This document shows positions 7,435 through 15,547 of a stretch of DNA of 36,867 bases, in pieces (positions within the stretch are counted from its first letter, which is position 1; the number at the start of each line of letters is the position of its first letter). Below the pieces are notes generated by a model. The model was not told the DNA's origin. It did no database searches and saw only the letters and a program-made list of their open reading frames with translations. Source of the DNA: an uncultured Oscillospiraceae bacterium (GTDB lineage Bacteria; Bacillota; Clostridia; Oscillospirales; Oscillospiraceae); NCBI GenBank assembly GCA_947631845.1, contig CANRMY010000023.1, forward strand, positions 1 to 36,867, given 5' to 3'. The translations under genes were made by a program, and so were the position numbers.

Positions 7435-9363
7435 TTAATCGTTGCTTGGAGGTGTATTAGTACCCGCCCAGCGGTGGAGGAAGGTGACCAGCTCGCCGTT
7501 GGTGACGTTGCTGTAGGGGGAGAAGGTGGTCGGGGTGGTGCCGCGGGTGATGCCCTTTTCCGAGGCCCAGAGGATGGCGTCGGTGTAGAACTGGCCGGCG
7601 GGCACATCCCGGAAGGGGTTGAGCGTGCCGGCGGCGGGAAGGCCGGAGGCCCGGTGGAGGAAGGTGACCAGCTGGCCGCGGGTGACGGGCTCCTCCGGGG
7701 AGAAGAGGTCGGCACTGCCGTTGCCGCGTGTAATGCCCTTTTCATAGGCCCAGATTACCGCCTCCCGGTAGGGGACGCCGGCGGGCACGTCGGTGAAGGG
7801 GATCACCCCGGCGGAGGGCGCGGGCGAGCCGGCGGCCTTCCACAGATACTCCACCACCTGGGCGCGGGTGGAGGGGACGGAGGGGGCAAAGAAGCCGGAA
7901 CCGGTCTCCACCAGCCCCTGCTCCAAGGCCCAGAGGACCGCGTCGTAATAGAATTCGCCGGCCTTGATGTCGTAGAAGGGGGGCGGCGTGGGCAGATCGA
8001 AGGTGAGCCTCACGTAGCCGTATTTTCCGTCGCCGTTTTTCACCGCCATCAGGGGGGAGACACCGCTGACGGCTCCGCCGGAGAAGTAGACCTCCGGGGC
8101 CGCCAGCCCCCGGCCGCTGACGGCCGGGAGGACGCCGCCCGCGGGGACGGCCTGGACGAACCAGACGTTTCCGGCGGAATCCGTAACCAGGGCCACGCCG
8201 CCGGTCATATGGCCGCCGGTGACCTTCCCCACGGCGCCGCCGGGGAGGCTCACGTCATAACGGACGTTGTTGACGCCCAGGTAGAAAAAGGCCCCGTCCT
8301 TTTCCGCGCCGGCAAATCCGTCGGCAAAGACGGTCAGGGCGTCGTAGTCAAAGGGGATGACCGTGGAGCCGGCGCGGTTCACGGCCCCGAACCGGCCCTG
8401 GGCGTTCCTCACCACCCACAGGTCGTTGGAGAAGAACACGCCCCGGGAGAGACAGCGGAAATCGGTGTAACGCGGCTCGATGACCCACCGGCCGGCGGTG
8501 TCCAGCATACCGTAGAGCTCCCGGACGGAGCCGTCGGGGGCCGTGTCCGGCCGCCCCGCGCAGAGAAGCCCGTCCACCGGCGGGTAGAGTACGTTGACGC
8601 GTGCGGCGTCCGAGCCGAACAGGGCGTTGTCCGAGGAGAGGGCGGCGTAATCGCGGGTCAGCGCGCCCTCCAGATCCATCTGGAAGTAGAGGCCGGGCGC
8701 GCCGGGGATGTCGCCGTAAAGCTCCATCATCACCTGCCCGTCCACACACAGGGGGGACAGGGATATCCACTGGACGGAGGAGGTGAGCCACCAGAAATTG
8801 AGTCCTGACGCGGTATCCGCCAACGCCCGGAGGGTGTCGGCCCGGGGCCGGATCTCCACGCCCTGGGCGGAAAAGACGCGTCCGCGCACCACAATGGCGC
8901 CGTCGTTGAAGCGGCAGGCGGCGTAGTCGCCGGGGACAAACCCGGCCGCCCGTTCAAAGACGGGATAGACGTGGCCGGCGGCGTCCCGGTACGTCAGACG
9001 CGCGGCCGCGCCCGTATCCCGCAGCAGGTAGAACACCAGCATGTCCTCCGCCGCCGCGCCGGGGGCGGCGGAGGGGTCGGGGAAGCGCTCTATCTTCCCC
9101 GCCAGGGCGCAGCCGTCGGAGAAGGGGCCGGCGTAGTCGTAGTCGAAGGGGACGACCGTCCCGCCGCGCTCGTCGATGTAGCCCCATTTGCCGCCCCGCT
9201 TTACGGCGGCCAGACCGCCGGAGAAGGGGGCCGCACCGTCAAACTGGGCCTCGATGGCCGTCTCGGCGGCGACGCCTCCGTTGTAGGACGCCCCGGCCGT
9301 TGGCGCGGGTATCGCCAGGAGCAGGAGAGCCGCCAGGAGGAGAGGCAAAAGTCTTCGTTTCAT
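7435..9363 (-). CDS. Secreted S-layer-anchored protein with WG repeats and three SLH domains
   Basis: This 642-residue exported protein has a Sec signal peptide (about 1-25, MKRR followed by a Leu/Ala core and AGA cleavage region). The body holds several WG-type repeats: GGKWGYIDERGGTVVPFDYD near residue 55, and further degenerate copies around RFGAVNRAGSTVIPFDYDAL. Three SLH domains occupy the C-terminal 165 residues, each with the FxDVPAG-FY-DAI-WA--KGI-RG pattern and TRGQ/TNGE endings. SLH domains bind pyruvylated secondary cell-wall polymers, so the protein sits on the cell surface. The start at 9363 follows a strong GGAGG site and gives the signal peptide; the open frame continues far upstream but is antisense to the next gene. 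A promoter lies at 9396-9424. Confidence 0.92.
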   Translation of the reverse strand: MKRRLLPLLLAALLLLAIPAPTAGASYNGGVAAETAIEAQFDGAAPFSGGLAAVKRGGKWGYIDERGGTVVPFDYDYAGPFSDGCALAGKIERFPDPSAAPGAAAEDMLVFYLLRDTGAAARLTYRDAAGHVYPVFERAAGFVPGDYAACRFNDGAIVVRGRVFSAQGVEIRPRADTLRALADTASGLNFWWLTSSVQWISLSPLCVDGQVMMELYGDIPGAPGLYFQMDLEGALTRDYAALSSDNALFGSDAARVNVLYPPVDGLLCAGRPDTAPDGSVRELYGMLDTAGRWVIEPRYTDFRCLSRGVFFSNDLWVVRNAQGRFGAVNRAGSTVIPFDYDALTVFADGFAGAEKDGAFFYLGVNNVRYDVSLPGGAVGKVTGGHMTGGVALVTDSAGNVWFVQAVPAGGVLPAVSGRGLAAPEVYFSGGAVSGVSPLMAVKNGDGKYGYVRLTFDLPTPPPFYDIKAGEFYYDAVLWALEQGLVETGSGFFAPSVPSTRAQVVEYLWKAAGSPAPSAGVIPFTDVPAGVPYREAVIWAYEKGITRGNGSADLFSPEEPVTRGQLVTFLHRASGLPAAGTLNPFRDVPAGQFYTDAILWASEKGITRGTTPTTFSPYSNVTNGELVTFLHRWAGTNTPPSND

Positions 9364-9395
9364 GGGAAAACCTCCTTGTGGGAGAATTCCCGTAT

Positions 9396-9424
9396 ATTTT
9401 ACCTTTTTAAAGGACGTTTGGCAA
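9396..9424 (-). promoter_or_regulatory. Promoter of the SLH-protein gene
   Basis: Minus-strand TTGCCA (9419-9424), a 17-bp spacer and TAAAAT (9396-9401), about 33 bp before the start codon. Confidence 0.6.
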
Positions 9425-9491
9425 GCTTTTTGCGAAAAATGGAGAAAAATGTCTCCCGCCGCCGGGGCAGGGGCCTTTGCCACGGTTTTTC

Positions 9492-9520
9492 TTGCAAAAT
9501 GGGGAGGGATGGGGTACAAT
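9492..9520 (+). promoter_or_regulatory. Promoter of the O-acetylhomoserine sulfhydrylase gene
   Basis: TTGCAA (9492-9497), a 17-bp spacer and TACAAT (9515-9520). A small hairpin (9538-9550) sits in the leader. No SAM riboswitch or T-box of full size fits in the 50-nt leader. Confidence 0.6.
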
Positions 9521-9570
9521 AGAGCGGAAGAAAAAACCCCGAGCTTCGGGATAAAAGCGAGGTATATCAC

Positions 9571-10854
9571 ATGAGTAAGCAGGGCATCGGCACCAAATGC
9601 GTCCAGGCGGGCTACACGCCGGGGAACGGCGAGCCCCGGCAGATCCCCATCATCCAGTCCACCACCTTCAAGTATGACACCAGCGAGCACATGGGCAAGC
9701 TCTTTGATCTGGAGGAGTCCGGCTATTTCTACACCCGCCTCCAGAACCCCACCAACGACATGGTGGCGGCCAAGATCGCGGCCCTGGAGGGCGGCACGGC
9801 GGCCATGCTCACCTCCTCCGGCCAGGCGGCCAACTTCTACGCCGTCTTCAACATCGCGACCTGCGGCGACCACGTGGTGGCCAGCTCCACCATCTACGGC
9901 GGCACCTATAACCTCTTCCACGTCACCATGCGGAAGATGGGCGTAGACTTCACCTTTGTCTCCCCGGACTGCACCCCGGAGGAGCTGGACGCCGCCTTCC
10001 GGCCCAATACCAAGGCCGTATTCGGCGAGACCATCGCCAACCCGGCCCTGACGGTGCTGGATATCGAGAAATTCGCCCGGGCCGCCCATGCCCACGGCGT
10101 TCCCCTCATCGTGGATAACACCTTCGCCACGCCGGTCAACTGCCAGCCCATCCGGTGGGGCGCGGATATCGTCACCCACTCCACCACCAAGTACATGGAC
10201 GGCCACGGGGCGGCGGTGGGCGGCGCCATCGTGGACAGCGGCAGGTTCGACTGGTTTGCCCACGCGGACAAGTTCCCCGGCCTCACCACCCCCGACGACA
10301 GCTACCACGGCGTCACCTACGCGGAGAAGTTCGGCCTGGGCGGGGCCTTCATCACCAAGTGCACCGCCCAGCTGATGCGGGACTTCGGCTCCATCCAGTC
10401 CCCCCAGAACGCCTTCATCCTGAATCTGGGGCTGGAGAGCCTGCACGTCCGGATGCCCCGGCACTGCGAAAACGGTCTGGCCGTGGCGAAGTTCCTGAAG
10501 GACCACCCCAAGATCAGCTTCGTCATTTACCCCGGCCTGGAGGGGGACAAGTACCACGATCTGGCGGAAAAATACATGCCCAACGGCACCTGCGGCGTGG
10601 TCAGCTTCGGCTTTACGGGCGGCAGGAGCGCCGCCGAGGCGTTCATGAAGCACCTGCGGCTGGGCGCTATCGAGACCCATGTGGCCGACGCCCGCACCTG
10701 CTGCCTCCACCCGGCCAGCGCCACCCACCGGCAGATGAACGACCAGGAGCTGGCGGCCGCCGGCATTACCCCGGACCTTGTGCGCATGTCCTGCGGCCTG
10801 GAGGACGCCGCCGATCTGATCGCCGACATCGCCCAGGCGCTGGAGAAGGTGTGA
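9571..10854 (+). CDS. metY: O-acetylhomoserine sulfhydrylase (PLP-dependent, Cys/Met metabolism family)
   Basis: It is expected to make homocysteine (or methionine) from O-acetylhomoserine and sulfide (or methanethiol). The 427-residue length and sequence fit the sulfhydrylase branch of the Cys/Met PLP family. Visible landmarks are YTRLQNPT (phosphate-binding Tyr54 and Arg56), the SSGQAA loop, VDNTFATP (Asp182, which holds the PLP ring nitrogen) and STTKYMDGHG with the Schiff-base Lys207. The long GYHGVTY-like insert (residues about 225-255) is typical of MetY rather than cystathionine lyases. A methionine gamma-lyase activity cannot be excluded. The gene stands alone between its promoter and a bidirectional terminator. 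Confidence 0.88.
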   Translation: MSKQGIGTKCVQAGYTPGNGEPRQIPIIQSTTFKYDTSEHMGKLFDLEESGYFYTRLQNPTNDMVAAKIAALEGGTAAMLTSSGQAANFYAVFNIATCGDHVVASSTIYGGTYNLFHVTMRKMGVDFTFVSPDCTPEELDAAFRPNTKAVFGETIANPALTVLDIEKFARAAHAHGVPLIVDNTFATPVNCQPIRWGADIVTHSTTKYMDGHGAAVGGAIVDSGRFDWFAHADKFPGLTTPDDSYHGVTYAEKFGLGGAFITKCTAQLMRDFGSIQSPQNAFILNLGLESLHVRMPRHCENGLAVAKFLKDHPKISFVIYPGLEGDKYHDLAEKYMPNGTCGVVSFGFTGGRSAAEAFMKHLRLGAIETHVADARTCCLHPASATHRQMNDQELAAAGITPDLVRMSCGLEDAADLIADIAQALEKV

Positions 10855-10889
10855 TCCGGACGCCGGAGACGGCGCGATCAAAAATGAAT

Positions 10890-10922
10890 TATCGCCGCCC
10901 TTTTATCGAAAGGGCGGCGATA
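10890..10922. terminator. Bidirectional terminator between metY and the anti-sigma-like gene
   Basis: A 14-bp stem (10890-10903 with 10909-10922) closes a 5-nt loop. The minus-strand tail has a run of five T; the plus-strand tail is weaker. It serves two converging genes. Confidence 0.8.
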
Positions 10923-10931
10923 GCTTTCGGT

Positions 10932-12452
10932 TCAGCGCGCGTAAGAGGTGAGCTTTCCGGTGTCGAGCCGGGAGATGAGCTCCCCGTCGGGGGAGAAGGA
11001 GTAGCGGTATACCGTACAGGTGCCGCCGATGGAGAAGGCGTTGGTGGCGGGAGAGAAGAAGGAGCTGACGATGCTCTCCACCTCCCAGGTGAGCTCTCCG
11101 CCGGGGCCGGCGCCCAGCGCGCCGCCCAGGGAGCCGGGGACCTGGTAGAAGCTTCGCACCCGGCCCGTGTCGGGGTCGCAGATCATCAGCAGGGCCGTGT
11201 AATTGTCCCGGAGGACCGGCGTCAGCTCCTCGCTGGAAATTTCCATCGGGTCTTCCACGGTGTAAAAGATGTAGTCCAGCACCGAATCGATCTCGCCCCT
11301 GTTGAAGTGTTTACTGCCATTCGCCGGGGTGGCATAGGCGGAAATATACACCTGGCCGTTGTACTCCCGCAGGCCAGTGATGTAGTAGTTCTCCTCCTCG
11401 GAGCCGTAGGTCAGCTCGCCCATGGGTTCTCCCAAGGCGTCAAGGCGCAGGAGCGTTGCGTACGCGCCGTCAAGGGCGTTGTAGAGCCGGACCAGATATC
11501 CGTCCCCCAGTATGGCGGCGTCCTCCACGCCGTAGTTCCCCACCTCGACGCTGTGGGTGTAGGTGACCTGGCCGCCGCCGGTCAGGAGATTGAGGCACAC
11601 GCACTTGAGGTCCCCCCGGCTTATGACGGCGAGGGAGCCGTCGTCACGCTCCAGCACCGCGGCGATGTACTCGTCCTTGAAGCCGCTGAATAGGACCTGG
11701 GTCCAGAGAACATTGCCGTCGTTGTCGATCATGGCGAGAGCCGCTCCGCAGGATTGCTCATCGTTGCGGCGGCCGTAGGCGATGACGCCGCCGGTGACCT
11801 CCGTCCAGCGGTGGATCTCAAACTGGGAGACGCCGGCGCTCCACAAAAGCGTGTCGCCGTCGTACTTGTCCAGCCAGCTGTGCTCGAGGCGGGGGAGCTC
11901 CGAGGTGCCGTCGGTGTATTCGTGGCGTGTCTCGTAGTGGATGCCGCTGTTGTAGAGATCCCTGCCCTCGGCCTGAAGCCGCTCCCACATAAGACGGGTC
12001 TCCTCCGGGGTGGGGACCTCCTGGGAGATGGCGTAGCCGTCCACGGTGTTCACAAAGCTGTTCTTCCCGATGACCTGGGCCGTTTTCAAGTCGGTGAAGG
12101 AGCCGGTGGTGATGTCCCGGTAGACGGCCTTGATCTCCGCCCGGGTCAGGCCCTCGGTGTCCAGATCGTATTCGTCAAAGAAATCCACGGCCCTGTTGTA
12201 CTCCCTCACATCCGCCGCGTAGGCGGTCCCACAGATGAGCATCGCGCATATCACCGCCGCCGCGGCGGCCAGAGCCGGGAGCCGCCGGAGCCTCACGCGC
12301 CGCGATTTTTGGGCGCTGTCCGTGGGCAGAGCGCGGCTGGCCATCCGTTTGACCAGCCCCCGATCCGGCTTTTCGCCCTCGATGCCGTCCAGGAGCTGGG
12401 CTATCTCGGAGCTGTCCATCCTGTCAAATATATCGGTGAGTCTATTCAACAT
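10932..12452 (-). CDS. Membrane-anchored anti-sigma-like protein with large extracellular domain
   Basis: A 506-residue protein. The cytoplasmic N-terminal part (about 1-55, MLNRLTDIFDRMDSSEIAQLLDG) is followed by one transmembrane segment (about 60-80, LPALAAAAAVICAMLICG). The remaining ~420 residues would be outside the cell and contain beta-propeller-like stretches (DNDGNVLWTQVLFSG, LLRLDALGEPMGELTYG). The gene overlaps the ECF sigma gene by 11 bp, the classical arrangement for a sigma factor and its regulator. The ATG at 12452 is chosen because GGAGG (12458-12462) is 5 nt away; ATGs at 12455 and 12464 are possible. No zinc-binding anti-sigma motif is seen, so the regulator role rests on gene order and topology. 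Confidence 0.72.
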   Translation of the reverse strand: MLNRLTDIFDRMDSSEIAQLLDGIEGEKPDRGLVKRMASRALPTDSAQKSRRVRLRRLPALAAAAAVICAMLICGTAYAADVREYNRAVDFFDEYDLDTEGLTRAEIKAVYRDITTGSFTDLKTAQVIGKNSFVNTVDGYAISQEVPTPEETRLMWERLQAEGRDLYNSGIHYETRHEYTDGTSELPRLEHSWLDKYDGDTLLWSAGVSQFEIHRWTEVTGGVIAYGRRNDEQSCGAALAMIDNDGNVLWTQVLFSGFKDEYIAAVLERDDGSLAVISRGDLKCVCLNLLTGGGQVTYTHSVEVGNYGVEDAAILGDGYLVRLYNALDGAYATLLRLDALGEPMGELTYGSEEENYYITGLREYNGQVYISAYATPANGSKHFNRGEIDSVLDYIFYTVEDPMEISSEELTPVLRDNYTALLMICDPDTGRVRSFYQVPGSLGGALGAGPGGELTWEVESIVSSFFSPATNAFSIGGTCTVYRYSFSPDGELISRLDTGKLTSYAR

Positions 12453-12987
12453 CATCGCCTCCAAATTTTTTTCTGAGCTTCTGTATCGCCCGGTGGGCGC
12501 GCACGTCCACGTTTGAGACGGTCAGCCCCAGGGCCGACGCTATGTCCGCCGAGGACTGGGCCAGGTAATATTTCCTGACAATGATCTCCCGGTCGGGGTC
12601 CTTCAGGGCCTTCACGGCCTCGATGAGCTCACGCCGCCGTTCCCGATCCTCAAAGTCGCCCTCCAGGGATGCGGCGTCGGCCAGCTCCACATCCTCAATA
12701 GACACGGTGGGCCGGCGGGCGCGGATCAGGTCGGCGGCGTTGTGCGCCGCCGTGGCGCACAGGTACGCCTTGACGCTGCCGCGATTGGGGTCAAGGGAGT
12801 CGAGGCCCGTGTAAAACTCGGCAAAGGTCTCCGCCGCGCAGTCCTCGACGTCGGCCTCCCCCAGCCCGACGGCGGCGAGCCTTCCCCGGATCAGCGTATA
12901 CACGAGCCCGCCGTAGAGCCTGATCGCGGCCTCCATGCCGTCCTCCGGGTCGGTATGAAGTTTTTGGATGAGCTTTTCGTCCGTCAT
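12442..12987 (-). CDS. ECF-type RNA polymerase sigma factor
   Basis: A 181-residue sigma-70 family protein. Region 2 is about residues 15-90 (LYGGLVYTLIRGRL, then DVEDCAAETFAEFY and KAYLCATAAHNAADLIRAR). Region 4 is about 115-175 (LKDPDREIIVRKYYLAQSSADIASALGLTVSNVDVRAHRAIQKLR). The ATG at 12987 has GGAGG 5 nt upstream; an in-frame ATG 10 codons earlier lacks a ribosome site. It forms an operon with the membrane protein that follows. What it switches on is not visible here; the extracellular sensor of its partner suggests an envelope or substrate signal. Confidence 0.92.
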   Translation of the reverse strand: MTDEKLIQKLHTDPEDGMEAAIRLYGGLVYTLIRGRLAAVGLGEADVEDCAAETFAEFYTGLDSLDPNRGSVKAYLCATAAHNAADLIRARRPTVSIEDVELADAASLEGDFEDRERRRELIEAVKALKDPDREIIVRKYYLAQSSADIASALGLTVSNVDVRAHRAIQKLRKKFGGDDVE

Positions 12988-13104
12988 GCTGTCCTCCGTG
13001 CCCTTGAACCGGTTCACTCTATCATGCGTGAAACGGGCGGAAATCTTACAGGGTCACATCAGGAAATATACCGCCCCGGCTCGGACGTGTCAATAAAAAC
13101 AGGG

Positions 13105-13127
13105 CCGGCGCGTCACCGACGCGCCGG
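13105..13127 (-). terminator. Terminator of the FemX-like gene
   Basis: A 10-bp GC-rich perfect stem (13105-13114 with 13118-13127) has an ACC loop. A T run (CTGTTTTTATTG) follows on the minus strand. It separates the transferase from the sigma-factor operon. Confidence 0.85.
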
Positions 13128-13135
13128 TCTTCCGC

Positions 13136-14170
13136 TTATTTTTTTATTTTCGGCGCCAGCTTCAGGTAGCTTCGCTCCGCGGCGCGCAGGAGGTTATATC
13201 GGAGGGGGGAGGCGGTCAGGCACAGCTCCCCGGCCAGATGCACCAGATCTCCGCCGAACTGGCGCTTGAAGCGGTAGAGGCCGCAGCTGTCGTCCTCCCG
13301 CTCTAAAAAGCCCCGCAGATCGTAGATGTCGTCCCCCCGGGCGAGGGCGCGCCGGATGGCCTCCCAGTGGAGCAGGGGACAGGGCATGTCCTCCCGGTGC
13401 CGGTCGGCGCTGACCCCGTAGAGATACCACGTCCGTCCGCCGTAGTGGACGAAAAGCCCCGCCGCCGCGATCTCCCCGTCCACCTTGGCCTGGAGCAGGG
13501 ATACGCGCTCAGGCCCCAAGGTGTCCCAGATCCGGGTGAAATATTCCGCCGGCCTGGGCAGAAAGCCGTCCCGCCGCGCGGTGACGGCCATGAGCCGGGA
13601 GAAACCGGCCAGATCCCCCCGGCCCCCCTCCTCGATCACCACGCCCCGGCGCTGGGCCAGGCGGATGTTGTAGCGGAGCTTTTTGTGAAAGCCGGCCAGC
13701 AGCTCCTCCTCCGTCTTCCCCCTGAGCTCCAGGCGGAACAGGGAGCGGGGCTGGACGGTGTCGTGTACGTCCCGGCAGGGCCGGCGGCGCCAGCCCAGGG
13801 CGTCGAAAAGAAACAGCGCGGCCGTGTCCTCCTCCGGGATGTCCGGCTCCGCGTGGAGGCCGGCGGCCCGGTATTTGCCGATGATCTCCCAAGCCCCGGC
13901 GGTCAGCTGGGCCAGGGTGTCCCGGTCGAGCCTTTCACAGACCGGCCCGCGGGGACAGTAGATGACGTTCCCGAAAAGGGGTACCCGCCGGATGAGCAGG
14001 CTCATGACGCCGGTGACGCGGCCGTCCGGGCCCTCCGCCAGGACCGTCTCGTTTTTCCACTCCCCCTTCACCCGGGCCCATTGGGGCGACTGCATAAAGG
14101 GCGCCCCCCGCAGGCCCTCCAAAAACGCCTCCGCCCGGGCAAGATCCCCGGCTCCCTCCGCGATCTTCAA
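13136..14170 (-). CDS. FemX/FemAB-type peptidyltransferase (GNAT fold)
   Basis: This 344-residue protein is like the enzymes that add amino acids from aminoacyl-tRNA to the peptidoglycan precursor to build the interpeptide bridge. Family-like features are QSPQWARVKGEWKNE near the N-terminus, PRGPVCERLDRD, the region KKLRYNIRLAQRRGVVIEEG, and a C-terminal DIYDLRGFLEREDDSCGLYRFKRQFGG followed by a last helix. The start is a TTG at 14170 with GAGAGG just upstream; no ATG is better placed. FemX-like acyltransferases acting on other substrates have the same fold, so the exact acceptor is open. The gene has its own terminator. Confidence 0.85.
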   Translation of the reverse strand: MKIAEGAGDLARAEAFLEGLRGAPFMQSPQWARVKGEWKNETVLAEGPDGRVTGVMSLLIRRVPLFGNVIYCPRGPVCERLDRDTLAQLTAGAWEIIGKYRAAGLHAEPDIPEEDTAALFLFDALGWRRRPCRDVHDTVQPRSLFRLELRGKTEEELLAGFHKKLRYNIRLAQRRGVVIEEGGRGDLAGFSRLMAVTARRDGFLPRPAEYFTRIWDTLGPERVSLLQAKVDGEIAAAGLFVHYGGRTWYLYGVSADRHREDMPCPLLHWEAIRRALARGDDIYDLRGFLEREDDSCGLYRFKRQFGGDLVHLAGELCLTASPLRYNLLRAAERSYLKLAPKIKK

Positions 14171-14417
14171 TCCGCCTCTCTCCTTTCATTGGACACGATA
14201 GTACCGCGCGGGGGAATAGAAACGGACAGGAAAGTGCATCAAAACGGATAAATTTGGGACTCTTTTAAGCAAACATCTATATACCTGACCCGCCGAAGTT
14301 CCGTTGGAACATACCCTCATAGGGATCCCTCTCGCTTCTCTATATTATAATATTATATGGTGACGCAGTATGAGGAATATTCCTCATACTGGCTAAACTA
14401 ATTCTATGCGATAATAA
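14171..14417. other. Intergenic stretch with AT-rich palindromes
   Basis: No gene is visible. The right half is strikingly AT-rich against the GC-rich surroundings, with the self-complementary run ATATTATAATAT near 14342-14353 and a perfect 24-bp palindrome at 14367-14390. It borders the fold-back element that begins at 14418. Confidence 0.7.
14367..14390. repeat. Perfect 24-bp palindrome
   Basis: AGTATGAGGAAT is followed immediately by its exact reverse complement, with no spacer. A tail of the GGCTAAAC type follows rather than a T run, so it does not look like a terminator. A dimeric protein-binding site or recombination site is possible. Confidence 0.9.
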
Positions 14418-14692
14418 AGCTGACGGGAGTCGAACCCGCGTCGCTCCACGCGGACCCTTTCCGGCGTTTTTTACCTTGTCGTCGTCGCCTTGCGTCAGCA
14501 AGGCTTCCTCCTTCGCGGCAAAAATCCCTCGAAAATTGCTCCGCGTGGAGTGCCTTGCAGTTTTCGGCGAGCTGATTTGCGTCAGGACGCGGAAAAAGCC
14601 ACAGGGAATACTTGTGTATTGTCAAGGCTTTTGACAAAGTACTGGCGCAAATCAGCCGTCGAAAACCGGCGCGGGTTCGACTCCCGTCAGCT
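14418..14692. repeat. 275-bp fold-back element with tRNA T-arm-like inverted ends
   Basis: The ends are a perfect 23-bp inverted repeat (14418-14440 and 14670-14692), each containing CGGGTTCGACTCCCG, the look of a tRNA T-arm. Nested inside are an 11-bp stem (14444-14454 with 14540-14550), a 7-bp hairpin (14487-14493 with 14498-14504) and a stem of 11 bp (14571-14581 with 14646-14656) continued by 14560-14568 with 14658-14666. No complete tRNA can be folded. It ends 26 bp before the HTH gene. It could be a structured RNA, a small mobile element or the scar of one. Confidence 0.8.
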
Positions 14693-14718
14693 ATAGAAAA
14701 AGTCAAGAGGGAACTGGC

Positions 14719-14949
14719 ATGATCAGCTTTGAACCACTGAGAAAACTTCTGGCCGCGCGGGGGATCAGCACCTATTATCTGCGCAACAAGTGCGGACGGT
14801 ATAACCTGGACAGTAAAACCATACAGCGGTTCATGCGCGACGAGTCGATTTCCACCTACACGCTGAACGCGCTGTGCCATATTTTGAAGTGCGACATTTC
14901 CGACATCATAAAATTTATCCCGGACGATGAAAACGGCCCGGAGGACTGA
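14719..14949 (+). CDS. Small Cro/C1-type HTH protein
   Basis: A 76-residue protein of the compact clostridial HTH type that begins MISFEPLRKLLAARGISTYYL and has DSKTIQRFMRDESISTYTLNALCHILKCDISDI. Only the DNA-binding domain is present. The ribosome site GAGGG precedes the ATG at 14719. The gene lies directly after the fold-back element and its stop codon is inside a hairpin. Close relatives are common on mobile elements. Possible targets are the palindrome at 14367 or the element itself, but this is inference. Confidence 0.85.
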   Translation: MISFEPLRKLLAARGISTYYLRNKCGRYNLDSKTIQRFMRDESISTYTLNALCHILKCDISDIIKFIPDDENGPED

Positions 14950-14977
14950 CCGCCTGACATCAGGCGCGGTCCTCCGG
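14938..14977 (+). terminator. Hairpin at the end of the HTH gene
   Basis: A 9-bp outer stem (14938-14946 with 14969-14977) encloses a 6-bp inner hairpin (CGCCTG with CAGGCG, loop ACAT). It spans the stop codon. There is no T run after it, so termination efficiency is uncertain. Confidence 0.55.
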
Positions 14978-15084
14978 GCTTGATAAGACAATGTGATGAG
15001 TCGAAAAAGGCAGTCGCGCCGCGCGGCGGGGGTGCCCTTAAAAGGGTGGGGAAAATAGCAGGGTTTGGGGAAGGCACTCCCCAA

Positions 15085-15145
15085 CAAGATTCCCACGGGA
15101 CAAAATGAGCGCAGAAGCGAATTTTGGCACCGTGGTAGAATCTTG
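15085..15145. other. oriT-like inverted repeat
   Basis: CAAGATTCCCACGG (15085-15098) pairs with CCGTGG-TA-GAATCTTG (15130-15145), with a 2-nt bulge. Inside, CAAAAT (15101-15106) pairs with ATTTTG (15121-15126). The size and bulged-arm geometry resemble relaxase-binding transfer origins. There is no nearby relaxase, so this is a remnant if correct. Confidence 0.45.
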
Positions 15146-15341
15146 CTCTAAGAAACTGACGCTTTCCCCGTCCTCGTTTCCCTTTGCTCCCTACACCACT
15201 GAAAAATGAAAAATTGCCAAACTCCCAGCAATTTTTCTTTTACCTCTGACACGGATGCGGCGGGCGTTTTGCCAAACGGGGAGAGAAATTTTCCTTTCGC
15301 ATAAGGAACACCGGCGGGACGATTTTAGCTACCGCAGAAAC

Positions 15342-15379
15342 AAAAAAAGCAGCAAATCTTTTTGAAAGACTTACTGCTT
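15342..15379 (-). terminator. Minus-strand terminator-like hairpin
   Basis: An imperfect stem with AAGCAG (15347-15352) and CTGCTT (15374-15379) arms and pairing A/T-rich inner parts is followed on the minus strand by seven T. It lies downstream of the stronger terminator at 15520. Confidence 0.6.
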
Positions 15380-15519
15380 CATGATATGGGGCGCTCTTTT
15401 TCAGACTTGTCGGAGAGGAATAGCTCGCACAGCGAGGTGTTTCTCTCCGGCAAGTACACAGAGGGGTAGCTGGCTCTGCCAGCGCAGGGGAGCTGTAGGC
15501 TCCCCTGTCAAAAAAGAAA

Positions 15520-15547
15520 AGCAGGAAACCGTTTGTGATTTCCTGCT
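15520..15547 (-). terminator. Terminator of the MFS exporter gene
   Basis: AGCAGGAAA (15520-15528) pairs perfectly with TTTCCTGCT (15539-15547). The minus-strand tail is TTTCTTTTTTGAC, a good intrinsic terminator about 130 bp after the exporter stop codon. Confidence 0.8.

Noticed and set aside
7435-10881. A single 1148-residue surface protein
   Set aside because: The first ~506 residues are antisense to the O-acetylhomoserine sulfhydrylase gene. The signal peptide, ribosome site and promoter all place the start at 9363.
14569-14693. tRNA gene
   Set aside because: A T-arm-like sequence and a possible acceptor match exist, but the span is about 125 nt, there is no proper D-arm or anticodon arm, and the same T-arm occurs inverted at the other end.
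14404-15096. A 230-residue minus-strand reading frame
   Set aside because: It runs antisense across the HTH gene and through the fold-back element; its sequence is explained by the T-arm-like repeat ends, and it lacks a ribosome site.
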